Shown: piece by piece, positions 29,542 to 38,242 of the stretch
Layout: each line of letters starts with the position of its first letter
Position numbering within the stretch: position 1 is the stretch's first letter
NCBI GenBank assembly: GCA_003170415.1
Contig: PMZJ01000026.1
Span: 1 to 64,000, forward strand
Direction: 5' to 3'
DNA: 64,000 nt
DNA from: Phycisphaerales bacterium
GTDB lineage: Bacteria; Planctomycetota; Phycisphaerae; Sedimentisphaerales; Anaerobacaceae
The notes under the pieces: model-generated
The model's database searches: none
Told to the model about the DNA's origin: nothing
The model's input: the letters and a program-made list of their open reading frames with translations, nothing else
Translations under genes and position numbers: made by a program

Positions 29542-30398
29542 GTCGCACCTTTACCCTTAATTATTGCGTTTACAATTTTAGCTACTTCCAGCATTTTTGC
29601 AACATCGTGGACGCGGACAATTGATACGCCCGCGGAGGCACAAAGTGCAACGGCAGCGGCGGTGCCGAAGGTCCTGTCGGCCGGGTCTTCTTTGCCGGTT
29701 AATTTACCGATGAACCATTTCCTGCTCGGGCCGACGAGAACGCGGTAGCCGGTCTTTACGAATTTATCAATATTGGCCAAAAGTTGCAGATTATGTTCGA
29801 CGGTTTTGCCGAAGCCGATGCCGGGGTCAATGAGGATTCGCTCTTTAGCTATTCCGAATTTTTCAGCTCGTTTTGCCCTGTCGAGTAAAAATTTAAGAAT
29901 CTCGCTGACAACGTCTTTATATTTCGGCTCGCCCTGCATCGTCCGGGGCGTCCCCTGCATATGCATCAGAATAACAGGGGTTTTCTGTTTGGCGGCTAAT
30001 TGTGCCATTCGTTCGTCAGCTAAAGCAGTGATGTCGTTTATGATATTTGCCCCGGCGTCTAACGCGGCTTTTGCGACCTCATAATTTGTCGTATCGATAC
30101 TTATGCAGGTCTTTGTTTTTTTCGCGAGTTTCGCTATTACGGGTATTGCTCTGCGAACCTGTTCATCGGCGGTAACGGCCTGTGCGCCTGGTCTTGTGGA
30201 TTCGGGGCCGACGTCGATTATAGCCGCTCCATCGGCAGCCATTTTAACGCCCTGTTCGATGGCCTTGTCGCGGTCGAAAAATTGTCCGCCATCGCTGAAT
30301 GAATCAGGCGTAATATTAAGAACGCCCATAAGAAGGCAGCCGCCGGAAAAATCCAGTTTGCCCGTGGGCCATTTGAGTAAGTTAGATTTTACCCGCAT
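29538..30398 (-). CDS. folP: Dihydropteroate synthase
   Basis: LMGVLNITPDSFSDGGQF, IDVGPESTRPGA, LIDPGIGFGKTVEHNLQLL, GPSRKWFIG. Confidence 0.96.
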   Translation of the reverse strand: MRVKSNLLKWPTGKLDFSGGCLLMGVLNITPDSFSDGGQFFDRDKAIEQGVKMAADGAAIIDVGPESTRPGAQAVTADEQVRRAIPVIAKLAKKTKTCISIDTTNYEVAKAALDAGANIINDITALADERMAQLAAKQKTPVILMHMQGTPRTMQGEPKYKDVVSEILKFLLDRAKRAEKFGIAKERILIDPGIGFGKTVEHNLQLLANIDKFVKTGYRVLVGPSRKWFIGKLTGKEDPADRTFGTAAAVALCASAGVSIVRVHDVAKMLEVAKIVNAIIKGKGAT

Positions 30399-30402
30399 TT
30401 AT

Positions 30403-31257
30403 TTATTTGCTCCCCGCAGGTTGTTCAAATCCTTTTTTGCCTGATAAAATGCTGCTAAATGCCTTGCTGAAGCTCGTAGCATACACTACGCATATCGAGA
30501 GCGTAAAGGGCCAGTGGATATCAAAGCCATAATGGCAAATCCCGAAGACGGCCATTAGCACAACCAATCCAATTATAATTTCCCCCAGAGAGGCATTTTC
30601 TTCGGCAATTGCCTCCTCGTTTTTATCGATAGCGTGGCACTTCAATATAAGCAGGAAACTATTTACGATAGTCCAGACCGGGAACACATATAGCCAGGTT
30701 TTTTTAAGTTCGAAAGCTTCGACGGCAGTGTAAAATGCCACGGCAATACCGGAAATAAAATTTGTAGTGGCAGCGAAAAATACCATTAACTTTTTTTCAT
30801 TTGGCTTGGTTACTTTCTTATCAAAAATATGACGCAAACTGTAAAACAGGCCGGAAGCGAAGGAAACTATGCCGGAAACAAAAGGAATTCCCGAAAGAGG
30901 AGTTAATATAATATAAGCAGTTAAGGCCACTGCCAGAAACAACCCAATACTTTTATACCAGTTTACAATCTGTGGTATATTTACCAGAAATGTAAGAGTA
31001 AACGCCACACCTATAAAAAATACAGATAGCCCATCGAATTTGGGCTCCAACTTTGCGATTAACCGGCTTGTTGATTTTTTCCAGTTCTCCATCGACCATA
31101 TTTTCAGCTTTGTCCTATTTTTCTGCAGGGGATGCCAGTGCGGATTGCTGATAAGTTCTCCGCAGCGGGGACATCTGCCTTTCGGAGCATTGAAGGTTTC
31201 CGGTATTTTAACCTTCAATCCACAGATTGAGCATGCTTTATACTCAGCTTGTTCCAC
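30403..31257 (-). CDS. Multi-TM membrane protein with N-terminal zinc-ribbon
   Basis: N-terminal CSICGLKVKIPETFNAPKGRCPRCGE, then several hydrophobic segments. Confidence 0.6.
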   Translation of the reverse strand: MEQAEYKACSICGLKVKIPETFNAPKGRCPRCGELISNPHWHPLQKNRTKLKIWSMENWKKSTSRLIAKLEPKFDGLSVFFIGVAFTLTFLVNIPQIVNWYKSIGLFLAVALTAYIILTPLSGIPFVSGIVSFASGLFYSLRHIFDKKVTKPNEKKLMVFFAATTNFISGIAVAFYTAVEAFELKKTWLYVFPVWTIVNSFLLILKCHAIDKNEEAIAEENASLGEIIIGLVVLMAVFGICHYGFDIHWPFTLSICVVYATSFSKAFSSILSGKKGFEQPAGSK

Positions 31258-31281
31258 TCGCGTCCTCTGTTTTTTGCTTTT

Positions 31282-32463
31282 TCACTTTTGCTTTTTAACT
31301 TTGAACCCGATTCCTTTTAATTTATCCTCTGTGTTCTCTGTGCTCTCTTGCCATAAGGCATCCCTTGCGGGAGTGGCTAAAATTATTGTTGTATTTTGAA
31401 ATTCTCTACGAACGGGGTAATTTTTACGGAGGTCGTCGAAGAATTTCCCTCTTTTTTCCAGCTCGACCATAGCGATTTCACGGGTATTAAAGTCGTCGCG
31501 GTTGATTACATAAACCTGCCGGACAATTTCATGAAGAAGCAATTGTTGGTTTGGGCTGATTTTATCAATCGTTATTTGCGGCACCGTCGGCGGCGGGAGA
31601 AAGTCCTCTATTTTATGTTTTGGTTTTAAGCCGAAGTGTTCGCAGGCGGCGTCGTAAATCATAATCATTCCGGCGATTTTGCCGTCGAGAGAATAGCCGG
31701 CGATATGGGGCGTGGAAATATCAACAAGCCGAAGAAGTTCGCAATCGATATTCGGCTCATTTTCCCAGACATCGAGAATGACTGCTCCAAGTTTTTTATT
31801 TTGTATAGCGGCCTTGAGTGCGGCAGTATCGTGAATGGCCCCGCGACAGGTATTTATAAATACGCAGCCGGTTTTCAGGGACGCGAAAAAGTTATCATCC
31901 GCCAAATGGTGTGTTTTATCCTGTCCTTCGCGAGTCAAAGGCGTATGCAGCGTGATAAAATCGCAACCTAAAAGTTCCTGCAGTGGTTTATATTTTGAGT
32001 CGCCGGTTTGGCGAGACAACGGCGGGTCGTTGAGTTTGACAATCATACCGAGTGCCGCGCATCTTTTTGCCACTTTGCTTCCGACGTTGCCGACGCCGAC
32101 GACTCCGATGGATTTGCCTTCAAGGGTTATTTTGTGTTTTTGAGCGACACAGAGCAACGCCGCGACAATATAATCGGCGACGGAGTTGGCGTTTGAGCCG
32201 GGTGCGGAGGCAAAACCGATGCCTCTATTTTTCAGGTAATCGACATCGACGTGTTCGACGCCGATTGTTGCGGTTGCGACGAATTTAACTTTGCTATTTG
32301 CGAGTAATTTTTCATTTACCGGCGTAATGCTGCGAACGAGCAGAATATCCGCGTCGGCTATTTTCTCAGGAGTTATTTTCCTGCCGGATAGCGTTTGAAC
32401 GTCGCCTATTGATGCGAAACACTCTTTAACGAACGGTATATTTTCATCCGCGATTATTTTCAT
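31282..32463 (-). CDS. pdxB: 4-phosphoerythronate dehydrogenase-like
   Basis: MKIIADENIPFVKECFASIGDVQTLSGR, GVVGVGNVGSKVAKR, FITLHTPLTREGQDKTHHL. Confidence 0.9.
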   Translation of the reverse strand: MKIIADENIPFVKECFASIGDVQTLSGRKITPEKIADADILLVRSITPVNEKLLANSKVKFVATATIGVEHVDVDYLKNRGIGFASAPGSNANSVADYIVAALLCVAQKHKITLEGKSIGVVGVGNVGSKVAKRCAALGMIVKLNDPPLSRQTGDSKYKPLQELLGCDFITLHTPLTREGQDKTHHLADDNFFASLKTGCVFINTCRGAIHDTAALKAAIQNKKLGAVILDVWENEPNIDCELLRLVDISTPHIAGYSLDGKIAGMIMIYDAACEHFGLKPKHKIEDFLPPPTVPQITIDKISPNQQLLLHEIVRQVYVINRDDFNTREIAMVELEKRGKFFDDLRKNYPVRREFQNTTIILATPARDALWQESTENTEDKLKGIGFKVKKQK

Positions 32464-32466
32464 TTT

Positions 32467-33516
32467 TCATTCCCATCGCCCGGCGATTTGGGCGCCGCAG
32501 TCGGGGCAAGTTGAATTCTTAATTTTGTTCAAGGCGACATTATAGCCGATGCGCTCGATTAGCGTGTGGCCGCACTTGTAACAAAATGTATTTTCCTGTT
32601 TTGAGCCGGGGACGTTGCCGAGATAAACGTGGTGCAGCCCCGCTTGTTTGCCGATTTCATAAGCCCTTTGCAATGACGCCGACGGGGTGGGTTGTGAGTC
32701 GGTATATTTGTATTGCGGATAGAATCGGCTGATGTGCCAGGGGAAGTCGGGGCCGGCTTTTGTAACAAGGAAATCGGCAAGTCGCTTTAATTCTTCTTCG
32801 GAATCGTTTTCGTCGGGTAACAGCAGCGTGGTTGTCTCAAGCCAGATATTTGTATTTTTTGCGATATACTCGATTGTGTCGAGGACTGGCTGCAGTTTTG
32901 CCTTACACAATCGGCGGTAGTAATCCTCGCTGAATGCCTTGAGGTCAACATTGATGGCGTCGAGCCAGTCAGCGGCGAAGTCAATCGCTTCTTTGGTCTG
33001 GTAACCGTTGCTGACGAAGACGTTTTTCAGGCCGTTTTGCTTTGCCAGTTTGCCGCAGTCCGAGGCCAGCTCCATAAAGATGGTTGGTTCCGTATAGGTA
33101 TAGGCGATACTTTTGCAGCCGGATTTAATGGCGGCGTTTACGATTTGTTCCGGGCTTATGGCCTCACCCTCAAATTCGCCTGTTTCGACGATGACCTGGC
33201 TTATCTGCCAGTTCTGGCAAAATTCGCAGCGGAAGTTGCAGCCCATTGTCGCGATTGAAAAACTTTTACTTCCCGGCTGGAAATGAAACAGCGGCTTTTT
33301 TTCTATCGGGTCTGGGTTGGCAGAAACGACCTTGTCGTAATTTAGCGAATACAGGACGCCGGCGATATTCCTGCGGACGGCGCATATACCGGTCTTGCCC
33401 TCAGCAATAAGGCAGCGGTGTGCGCAAAGAAAACACTGCACCTTCTTGCCTTGTGCCTGCTCCCAGAGCACGGCTTGTTTTAGATGTTGCTCCACTGTCA
33501 TCGGCTTCACCTGCAA
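32467..33516 (-). CDS. amrS: AmmeMemoRadiSam system radical SAM enzyme
   Basis: FLCAHRCLIAEGKTGICAVRRN, MGCNFRCEFCQNWQIS radical-SAM CxxxCxxC, YTYTEPTIFMELASD. Confidence 0.92.
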   Translation of the reverse strand: MQVKPMTVEQHLKQAVLWEQAQGKKVQCFLCAHRCLIAEGKTGICAVRRNIAGVLYSLNYDKVVSANPDPIEKKPLFHFQPGSKSFSIATMGCNFRCEFCQNWQISQVIVETGEFEGEAISPEQIVNAAIKSGCKSIAYTYTEPTIFMELASDCGKLAKQNGLKNVFVSNGYQTKEAIDFAADWLDAINVDLKAFSEDYYRRLCKAKLQPVLDTIEYIAKNTNIWLETTTLLLPDENDSEEELKRLADFLVTKAGPDFPWHISRFYPQYKYTDSQPTPSASLQRAYEIGKQAGLHHVYLGNVPGSKQENTFCYKCGHTLIERIGYNVALNKIKNSTCPDCGAQIAGRWE

Positions 33517-33595
33517 TAGAATCTTCCGGTTTCGCCGATTAAGTATATAGAATCAGACAGGCCAAATCAAATACCGTTAGTCATCGTGAGGCCGG

Positions 33596-33802
33596 CTACG
33601 CTCTGCCGATGCGTTTCAGATAGACCTTTGACTTTTTAAGTCCCATCCTGGACGCTTTCTTTTTGACGGCGTCGGTCTTGCGTCCCATCTTTTTGGCGAT
33701 TTTGGAAGTGGCGGTTACGGGAAATAACTTTTTGAGCATACTGAGGTCCCGCTTGCTCCACTGTCCTCTCGAAATTCTTTTTGCTTTCTTTTTCTTTGCC
33801 AT
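33596..33802 (-). CDS. Small basic SANT/Myb-like helix-turn-helix protein
   Basis: 68 aa, Lys/Arg-rich: GQWSKRDLSMLKKLFPVTATSKIAKKMGRKTDAVKKKASRMGLKKSK. Confidence 0.6.
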   Translation of the reverse strand: MAKKKKAKRISRGQWSKRDLSMLKKLFPVTATSKIAKKMGRKTDAVKKKASRMGLKKSKVYLKRIGRA

Positions 33803-34005
33803 TTGTGTCCCCCTTTCAAAAAAGGTTTACGGCAAAACCCATCCCTTATAACAGTGACACCATTAAGGGACAATTTATACTTCTGATTTGACGGTGTCAA
33901 GTATTTTTGGCGATAATCGGAATATAAAATTACAGCACGGCGGCACAAGACAAAGAGCGGCTGGTACTTTACAGGAGGATGGTTTGAGGTATACTTGAGG
34001 CGGTT

Positions 34006-35814
34006 ATGGCAAACTCGAATGAAAAAACGGTTGGTATAGTTAAAACGCAGATGGTACGGGTTGTCGAGGAGAATCGCCCGCTGGAGCTTGCGTGCGGCAA
34101 GACGCTTGGGCCTATTGACGTGGCATACGAGACATACGGCAGGCCGGACACAACGGGGGACAATGTTGTCCTGATTTGCCATGCGCTTAGCGGCAACGCC
34201 CACGTGGCGGGCTTAAACAATCCCAACGACCGCAAACCCGGCTGGTGGGATACTATGGTCGGGCCTGGAAAGGGAATAGACACCAATAAATATTTCGTGA
34301 TTTGCTCGAATTTTTTGGGCGGCTGCTCGGGTACGACGGGGCCTTCTTCGATTAACCCCGGGACCGGCAAACCATACGGCCTTGATTTCCCGATTATCAC
34401 CATATCCGATATGGTGAAGGTTCAGAAGCTGCTGATGGATAAACTCGGCGTAAAAAAATTATTGGCGGTGATTGGCGGCTCGATAGGCGGAATGCAGGTT
34501 TTGCAGTGGTCGATTCAGTATCCGGATTTTGTCCGGTCGGCATTGCCGATAGCGACGACCAGCCATTTGAGCGCTCAATCGATAGCGTTCGACGCGGTGG
34601 GGCGAAGTGCAATACTGGCTGACCGGGATTTTGCGGATGGGCAGTATCACGACAAGGGGCAGCCCGCAAGAGGACTCGGCATCGCGCGGATGATAGGGCA
34701 TATTACGTACCTGTCCGAAGAAAGTATGCGTGATAAATTCGGCAGAAAATTGCGTACCGCCGACGATTACAAATATGATTTTGCCTCTGAGTTTGCTGTT
34801 GAGACGTATCTTGATTATCAGGGGCAAAGTTTCGTCGAGCGGTTTGACGCCAACAGTTATCTTTATATTACCAAGGCGGGTGATTATTTTGACCTGGCCA
34901 AGGACTACGGCTCGCTTGAAAAGGCGTTCGCTGATGTTAAGAGTCGATTTCTGGTCGTCAGCTTGTCCAGCGACTGGCTTTTTACGCCTGCGCAGTCGAA
35001 GGCGATAGCCGAAGCGATTGCTTCCAACCGCAAGGATGTGAGCTACTGCGATATCGTGTCACCGTACGGGCACGACGCGTTTTTACTGGAGATAGACACG
35101 CTTGGACAATTTATCTGTTGTTTTCTGAAAGCGACGTATGACCCGCAGAACCGCAAACCCTGCTCGTGTAATGCGCAGCGGGGCGGCAGTTTGAATATTT
35201 TAGAGCCCTCCTGCGGTGGGAAAAGAACCCGCGTTGATTACGACCTGATAGAATCGCTTATCGAGCCGGGAAACGCCGTGCTTGACGTTGGCTGCGGCAA
35301 CGGCGAGCTGCTCGCCAATCTTATACGCGACAAAAAAATAAAAGGCGAGGGTGTCGAGCTTGGGCAGGAATATGTGCTGGACTGTGTCTGCCGTGGGTTG
35401 CCGGTTATTCAGCAGGACGTCGAGCAGGGACTCGACTACTACGGCGACAAAAGCTTCGATTACGTGATACTGTCGCAAACGGTGCAGACGCTGAAGAACC
35501 CGGAGAAGGCGATTCTTGAAATGCTGCGGGTCGGCAAAAAGGTGATTGTCAGCTTCCCGAATTTCGCGCACTGGCGATGCAGATTGCAGATGGCGATTCT
35601 GGGCAAGGCGCCCGTGACCGGCCACCTGCCTTTCGAATGGCATAATTCGCCGAACGTACATTTCTTTACGCTGAAGGATTTTGACAGGTTCTGCGCAAAG
35701 CTTGGCGTGCGGGTTGAAAAGAAGATAGGATTGATTGAAACGCGAGTCAGCCCCGTTAAGTTTGCGCCAAATTTTTTCGCCGAACAGGCGGTTTATGTAA
35801 CGAGCAGGGATTAG
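34006..35814 (+). CDS. metXW: Fused homoserine O-acetyltransferase (MetX) - methionine biosynthesis protein MetW
   Basis: MetX: CHALSGNAHVAG, GGSIGGMQVLQW, YGHDAFLLE. MetW: NAVLDVGCGNGELLANLI...VILSQTVQTLKNPEKAILEMLRVGKKVIVSFPNFAHWRCR. One uninterrupted ORF. Confidence 0.93.
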   Translation: MANSNEKTVGIVKTQMVRVVEENRPLELACGKTLGPIDVAYETYGRPDTTGDNVVLICHALSGNAHVAGLNNPNDRKPGWWDTMVGPGKGIDTNKYFVICSNFLGGCSGTTGPSSINPGTGKPYGLDFPIITISDMVKVQKLLMDKLGVKKLLAVIGGSIGGMQVLQWSIQYPDFVRSALPIATTSHLSAQSIAFDAVGRSAILADRDFADGQYHDKGQPARGLGIARMIGHITYLSEESMRDKFGRKLRTADDYKYDFASEFAVETYLDYQGQSFVERFDANSYLYITKAGDYFDLAKDYGSLEKAFADVKSRFLVVSLSSDWLFTPAQSKAIAEAIASNRKDVSYCDIVSPYGHDAFLLEIDTLGQFICCFLKATYDPQNRKPCSCNAQRGGSLNILEPSCGGKRTRVDYDLIESLIEPGNAVLDVGCGNGELLANLIRDKKIKGEGVELGQEYVLDCVCRGLPVIQQDVEQGLDYYGDKSFDYVILSQTVQTLKNPEKAILEMLRVGKKVIVSFPNFAHWRCRLQMAILGKAPVTGHLPFEWHNSPNVHFFTLKDFDRFCAKLGVRVEKKIGLIETRVSPVKFAPNFFAEQAVYVTSRD

Positions 35815-35849
35815 TTTGCAAATACAGAAATGTGTTTCGGAGAGATACA

Positions 35850-36263
35850 ATGGCACAGATAGAGCGAGTGGGCGTGTCACTTGAGAAAGAGCTGCTCGGC
35901 GCGTTTGACAAGCTGATTGCCGGAAAAGGTTACCAGAGCCGGTCGGAGGCGATACGCGATTTGATAAGGCAGCAGTTGAGCAGCGACCGGCTAAGTAACG
36001 AAAAGGCCGAAGCGGTCGCCGCGGTTGTCCTGGTGTATGACCACCACGCCACCGCGGTTATGGAGCGGCTGACCGAACTTCAACATTCGCATTTCATTAA
36101 AACCATTTCTTCTCTTCATATTCATCTGGACCACCACGATTGCCTCGAGGTGATAGTTTTGCGGGGCAAAGTCGGCGAGATAAATCGCATGGGCGATAAA
36201 CTCGTAAGTATAAAAGGCGTCAAGCTCGGACGAATCAATCTTTTGGCAAACAAGGGGCTTTGA
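35850..36263 (+). CDS. nikR: Nickel-responsive transcriptional regulator
   Basis: RHH N-terminus RVGVSLEKELLGAFDKLIAGKGYQSRSEAIRDLIR; HSHFIKTISSLHIHLDHHDCLEVIVLRG metal-binding domain. Confidence 0.93.
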   Translation: MAQIERVGVSLEKELLGAFDKLIAGKGYQSRSEAIRDLIRQQLSSDRLSNEKAEAVAAVVLVYDHHATAVMERLTELQHSHFIKTISSLHIHLDHHDCLEVIVLRGKVGEINRMGDKLVSIKGVKLGRINLLANKGL

Positions 36264-36331
36264 ACCAACCCGGCAGGACATGCTTTAAGCTTGACAATGA
36301 CAGGCCAAATCGATTTCAATATGGTTTTGCG

Positions 36332-36405
36332 GGGCGATTAGCTCAGTTGGTCAGAGCGCACGGATCACACCCGTGAGGTCACAGGTTCGAGCCCTGTATC
36401 GCCCA
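36332..36405 (+). tRNA. tRNA-Val (anticodon CAC)
   Basis: 74 nt: acceptor GGGCGAT/ATCGCCC, D-arm GCTC..GAGC, anticodon stem CACGG-ATCACAC-CCGTG, T-arm ACAGG-TTCGAGC-CCTGT; no encoded CCA. Confidence 0.93.
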
Positions 36406-36526
36406 TTCGGTTGCGTCTTTCACGTCTCCGGACAAAAAACATCTATTCGGCAAACACGCATTTAGTATAACGGTAGTGCAAAACGACGCGGCCATTTACT
36501 TCCTGAATTGAAACTAATTTGTATTG

Positions 36527-38167
36527 TTACTGCTGTGGCTGGTCCACTGGACGTCCGGCGGGCTGGTCTTTAGCCAGGGTCAGCGGTATATCCAGCCAGA
36601 AGGTCGAACCTTTTTCGGGCCGGCTTTCGAAGCCGACCTGGCCTGCGAGCAAATCGGCAAGCTCCTTGCTTATAGCCAGACCAAGTCCCGTGCCGCTTGT
36701 CTGTCGCGTCAGGGGGCTGCCTAATTGGCCGAACTTCTGGAATATCTTGTCCCTGTCCTGCTCGGCTATTCCGCAGCCGGTGTCTGTTACAGAGAATCTA
36801 ATTGTCTTGTCGTCGAGCATCACCGCGCTTAGCGTTATTGTACCGCCTTCGGGCGTGAACTTTACGGCGTTGCTCGTATAGTTTTCGAGAATCTGCTGGA
36901 TTTTGCCCGCGTCGGTCACAAAAGCGGGGATGCCCTGCTGCACTTCGAGTGCGATGGCGAGGTTCTTTTCCCGCGTCATTTCAGAAAACGAAGTGACGAC
37001 GGCGTCGCAAATCTCCTCGGCGGTTGTCTGTTCGATATGCAGTTGAATCTTGTCCGCCTCGGCTCTCACGAGATAAAGCAGGTCGTTAATCATATTGAGC
37101 AGCCGCTGACCCCCGACGATGATGTTCTCGGCGTAGCGTTTCCCCTTGCCTTCTTTGAGCAGTTCCGGTTTATCGCGAAGCACCTGGGCGAAACCCATAA
37201 TGGAGTTGAGCGGGGTTCTGAACTCGTGCGAGATATTTGCCAGAAATTCGCCTTTGACCTTGTTCGCTTTGAAAAGCTCGATGTTTCGTTCCGACAGTTC
37301 TATTATTTTATCATCAAGCTGCCTGTTGGCCTGGCGGAGTTTTTCCTGGGCGGCCTGCAGACCGTCGAGCATGTGGTTGAAGGCCTCGGCAAGCTTCTCG
37401 TATTCGTCGCGGGTATTTATCGAGCTTCTGATATCGAGGTTGCCTTCGGCGACGTTGTTGGCTAATGCCCGCAACTGGCGAATAGGACTCAGAATGACCC
37501 GTTGCGTTATGATATAAAATGCCACGATTGCGCCTGTGCCGCTGATAAGGCCGGCGACAATAATCCATACGCGGTTCAGGAGAGTTGTCCGGCGTATCTC
37601 GGGGGCGGGTCCTTCAATTACGACAGCGCCTATCGCCTCGTTGCGGTTAAATGCGCTTGCGGAGCCCTGCGGATTGTGGCAGGTTATGCAGCCCTCGGTC
37701 GCCCGGAAGACGCGTACATAGCTGGAATAAAGCGTATTTTTCCTGTTCTCAAAGCGTATCTGGTCGGAGGAATCCTCGTCGTTGCGCAGGTCCTCTATCA
37801 TAAGCCGCTGCTGGACCGTCAACCCTTCAATTTTTTTATCATCTTTTTTGAAACGAACCCAGCGAATGTCGGTTTTGTTCGGGTCCATCACGTTGCCTTG
37901 GTCGTCCAGTGCCGCCAGTGTGATATCGCTTTGGATGGGTGTCTGAAAATGCCGGCGAACCAGCGTCTCTGCTCTGGCTCTGCTGGCATCAAGCCGATTC
38001 TGCCGGGTGAGTTGGCGCATCCAAGCGTATGGGATAAGCAGCGCCAGAGCCAGTATCAGCAACACCGCGGCGCCGAACGCGATCCTGCACTTTTCCGCCA
38101 GCGACAAAGGCGACAAGTGCAGGAAAACCAAAATCCTGTGATAAATTTTCCCTATCTTTTTCAGCAT
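36527..38167 (-). CDS. Membrane sensor histidine kinase with extracytoplasmic CxxCH (heme-binding, DUF3365-like) domain and HAMP
   Basis: CITCHNPQG motif between TM segments, HAMP, NISHEFRTPLNSIMGFAQ H-box, NYTSNAVKFTPEGG, GTGLGLAISKEL. Confidence 0.9.
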   Translation of the reverse strand: MLKKIGKIYHRILVFLHLSPLSLAEKCRIAFGAAVLLILALALLIPYAWMRQLTRQNRLDASRARAETLVRRHFQTPIQSDITLAALDDQGNVMDPNKTDIRWVRFKKDDKKIEGLTVQQRLMIEDLRNDEDSSDQIRFENRKNTLYSSYVRVFRATEGCITCHNPQGSASAFNRNEAIGAVVIEGPAPEIRRTTLLNRVWIIVAGLISGTGAIVAFYIITQRVILSPIRQLRALANNVAEGNLDIRSSINTRDEYEKLAEAFNHMLDGLQAAQEKLRQANRQLDDKIIELSERNIELFKANKVKGEFLANISHEFRTPLNSIMGFAQVLRDKPELLKEGKGKRYAENIIVGGQRLLNMINDLLYLVRAEADKIQLHIEQTTAEEICDAVVTSFSEMTREKNLAIALEVQQGIPAFVTDAGKIQQILENYTSNAVKFTPEGGTITLSAVMLDDKTIRFSVTDTGCGIAEQDRDKIFQKFGQLGSPLTRQTSGTGLGLAISKELADLLAGQVGFESRPEKGSTFWLDIPLTLAKDQPAGRPVDQPQQ

Positions 38168-38242
38168 AGGTCAAAAAATAGCGTATAGCGTATGGTAATA
38201 GTTCCTGCCCCCAATAAGAGGGCGCACGCGGCGCGTCAAACG

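Noticed and set aside
36332-36405. tRNA-Val as an integration site for a mobile island
   Set aside because: No integrase, no direct repeat of the tRNA 3' end visible, and the neighbours are ordinary chromosomal genes.
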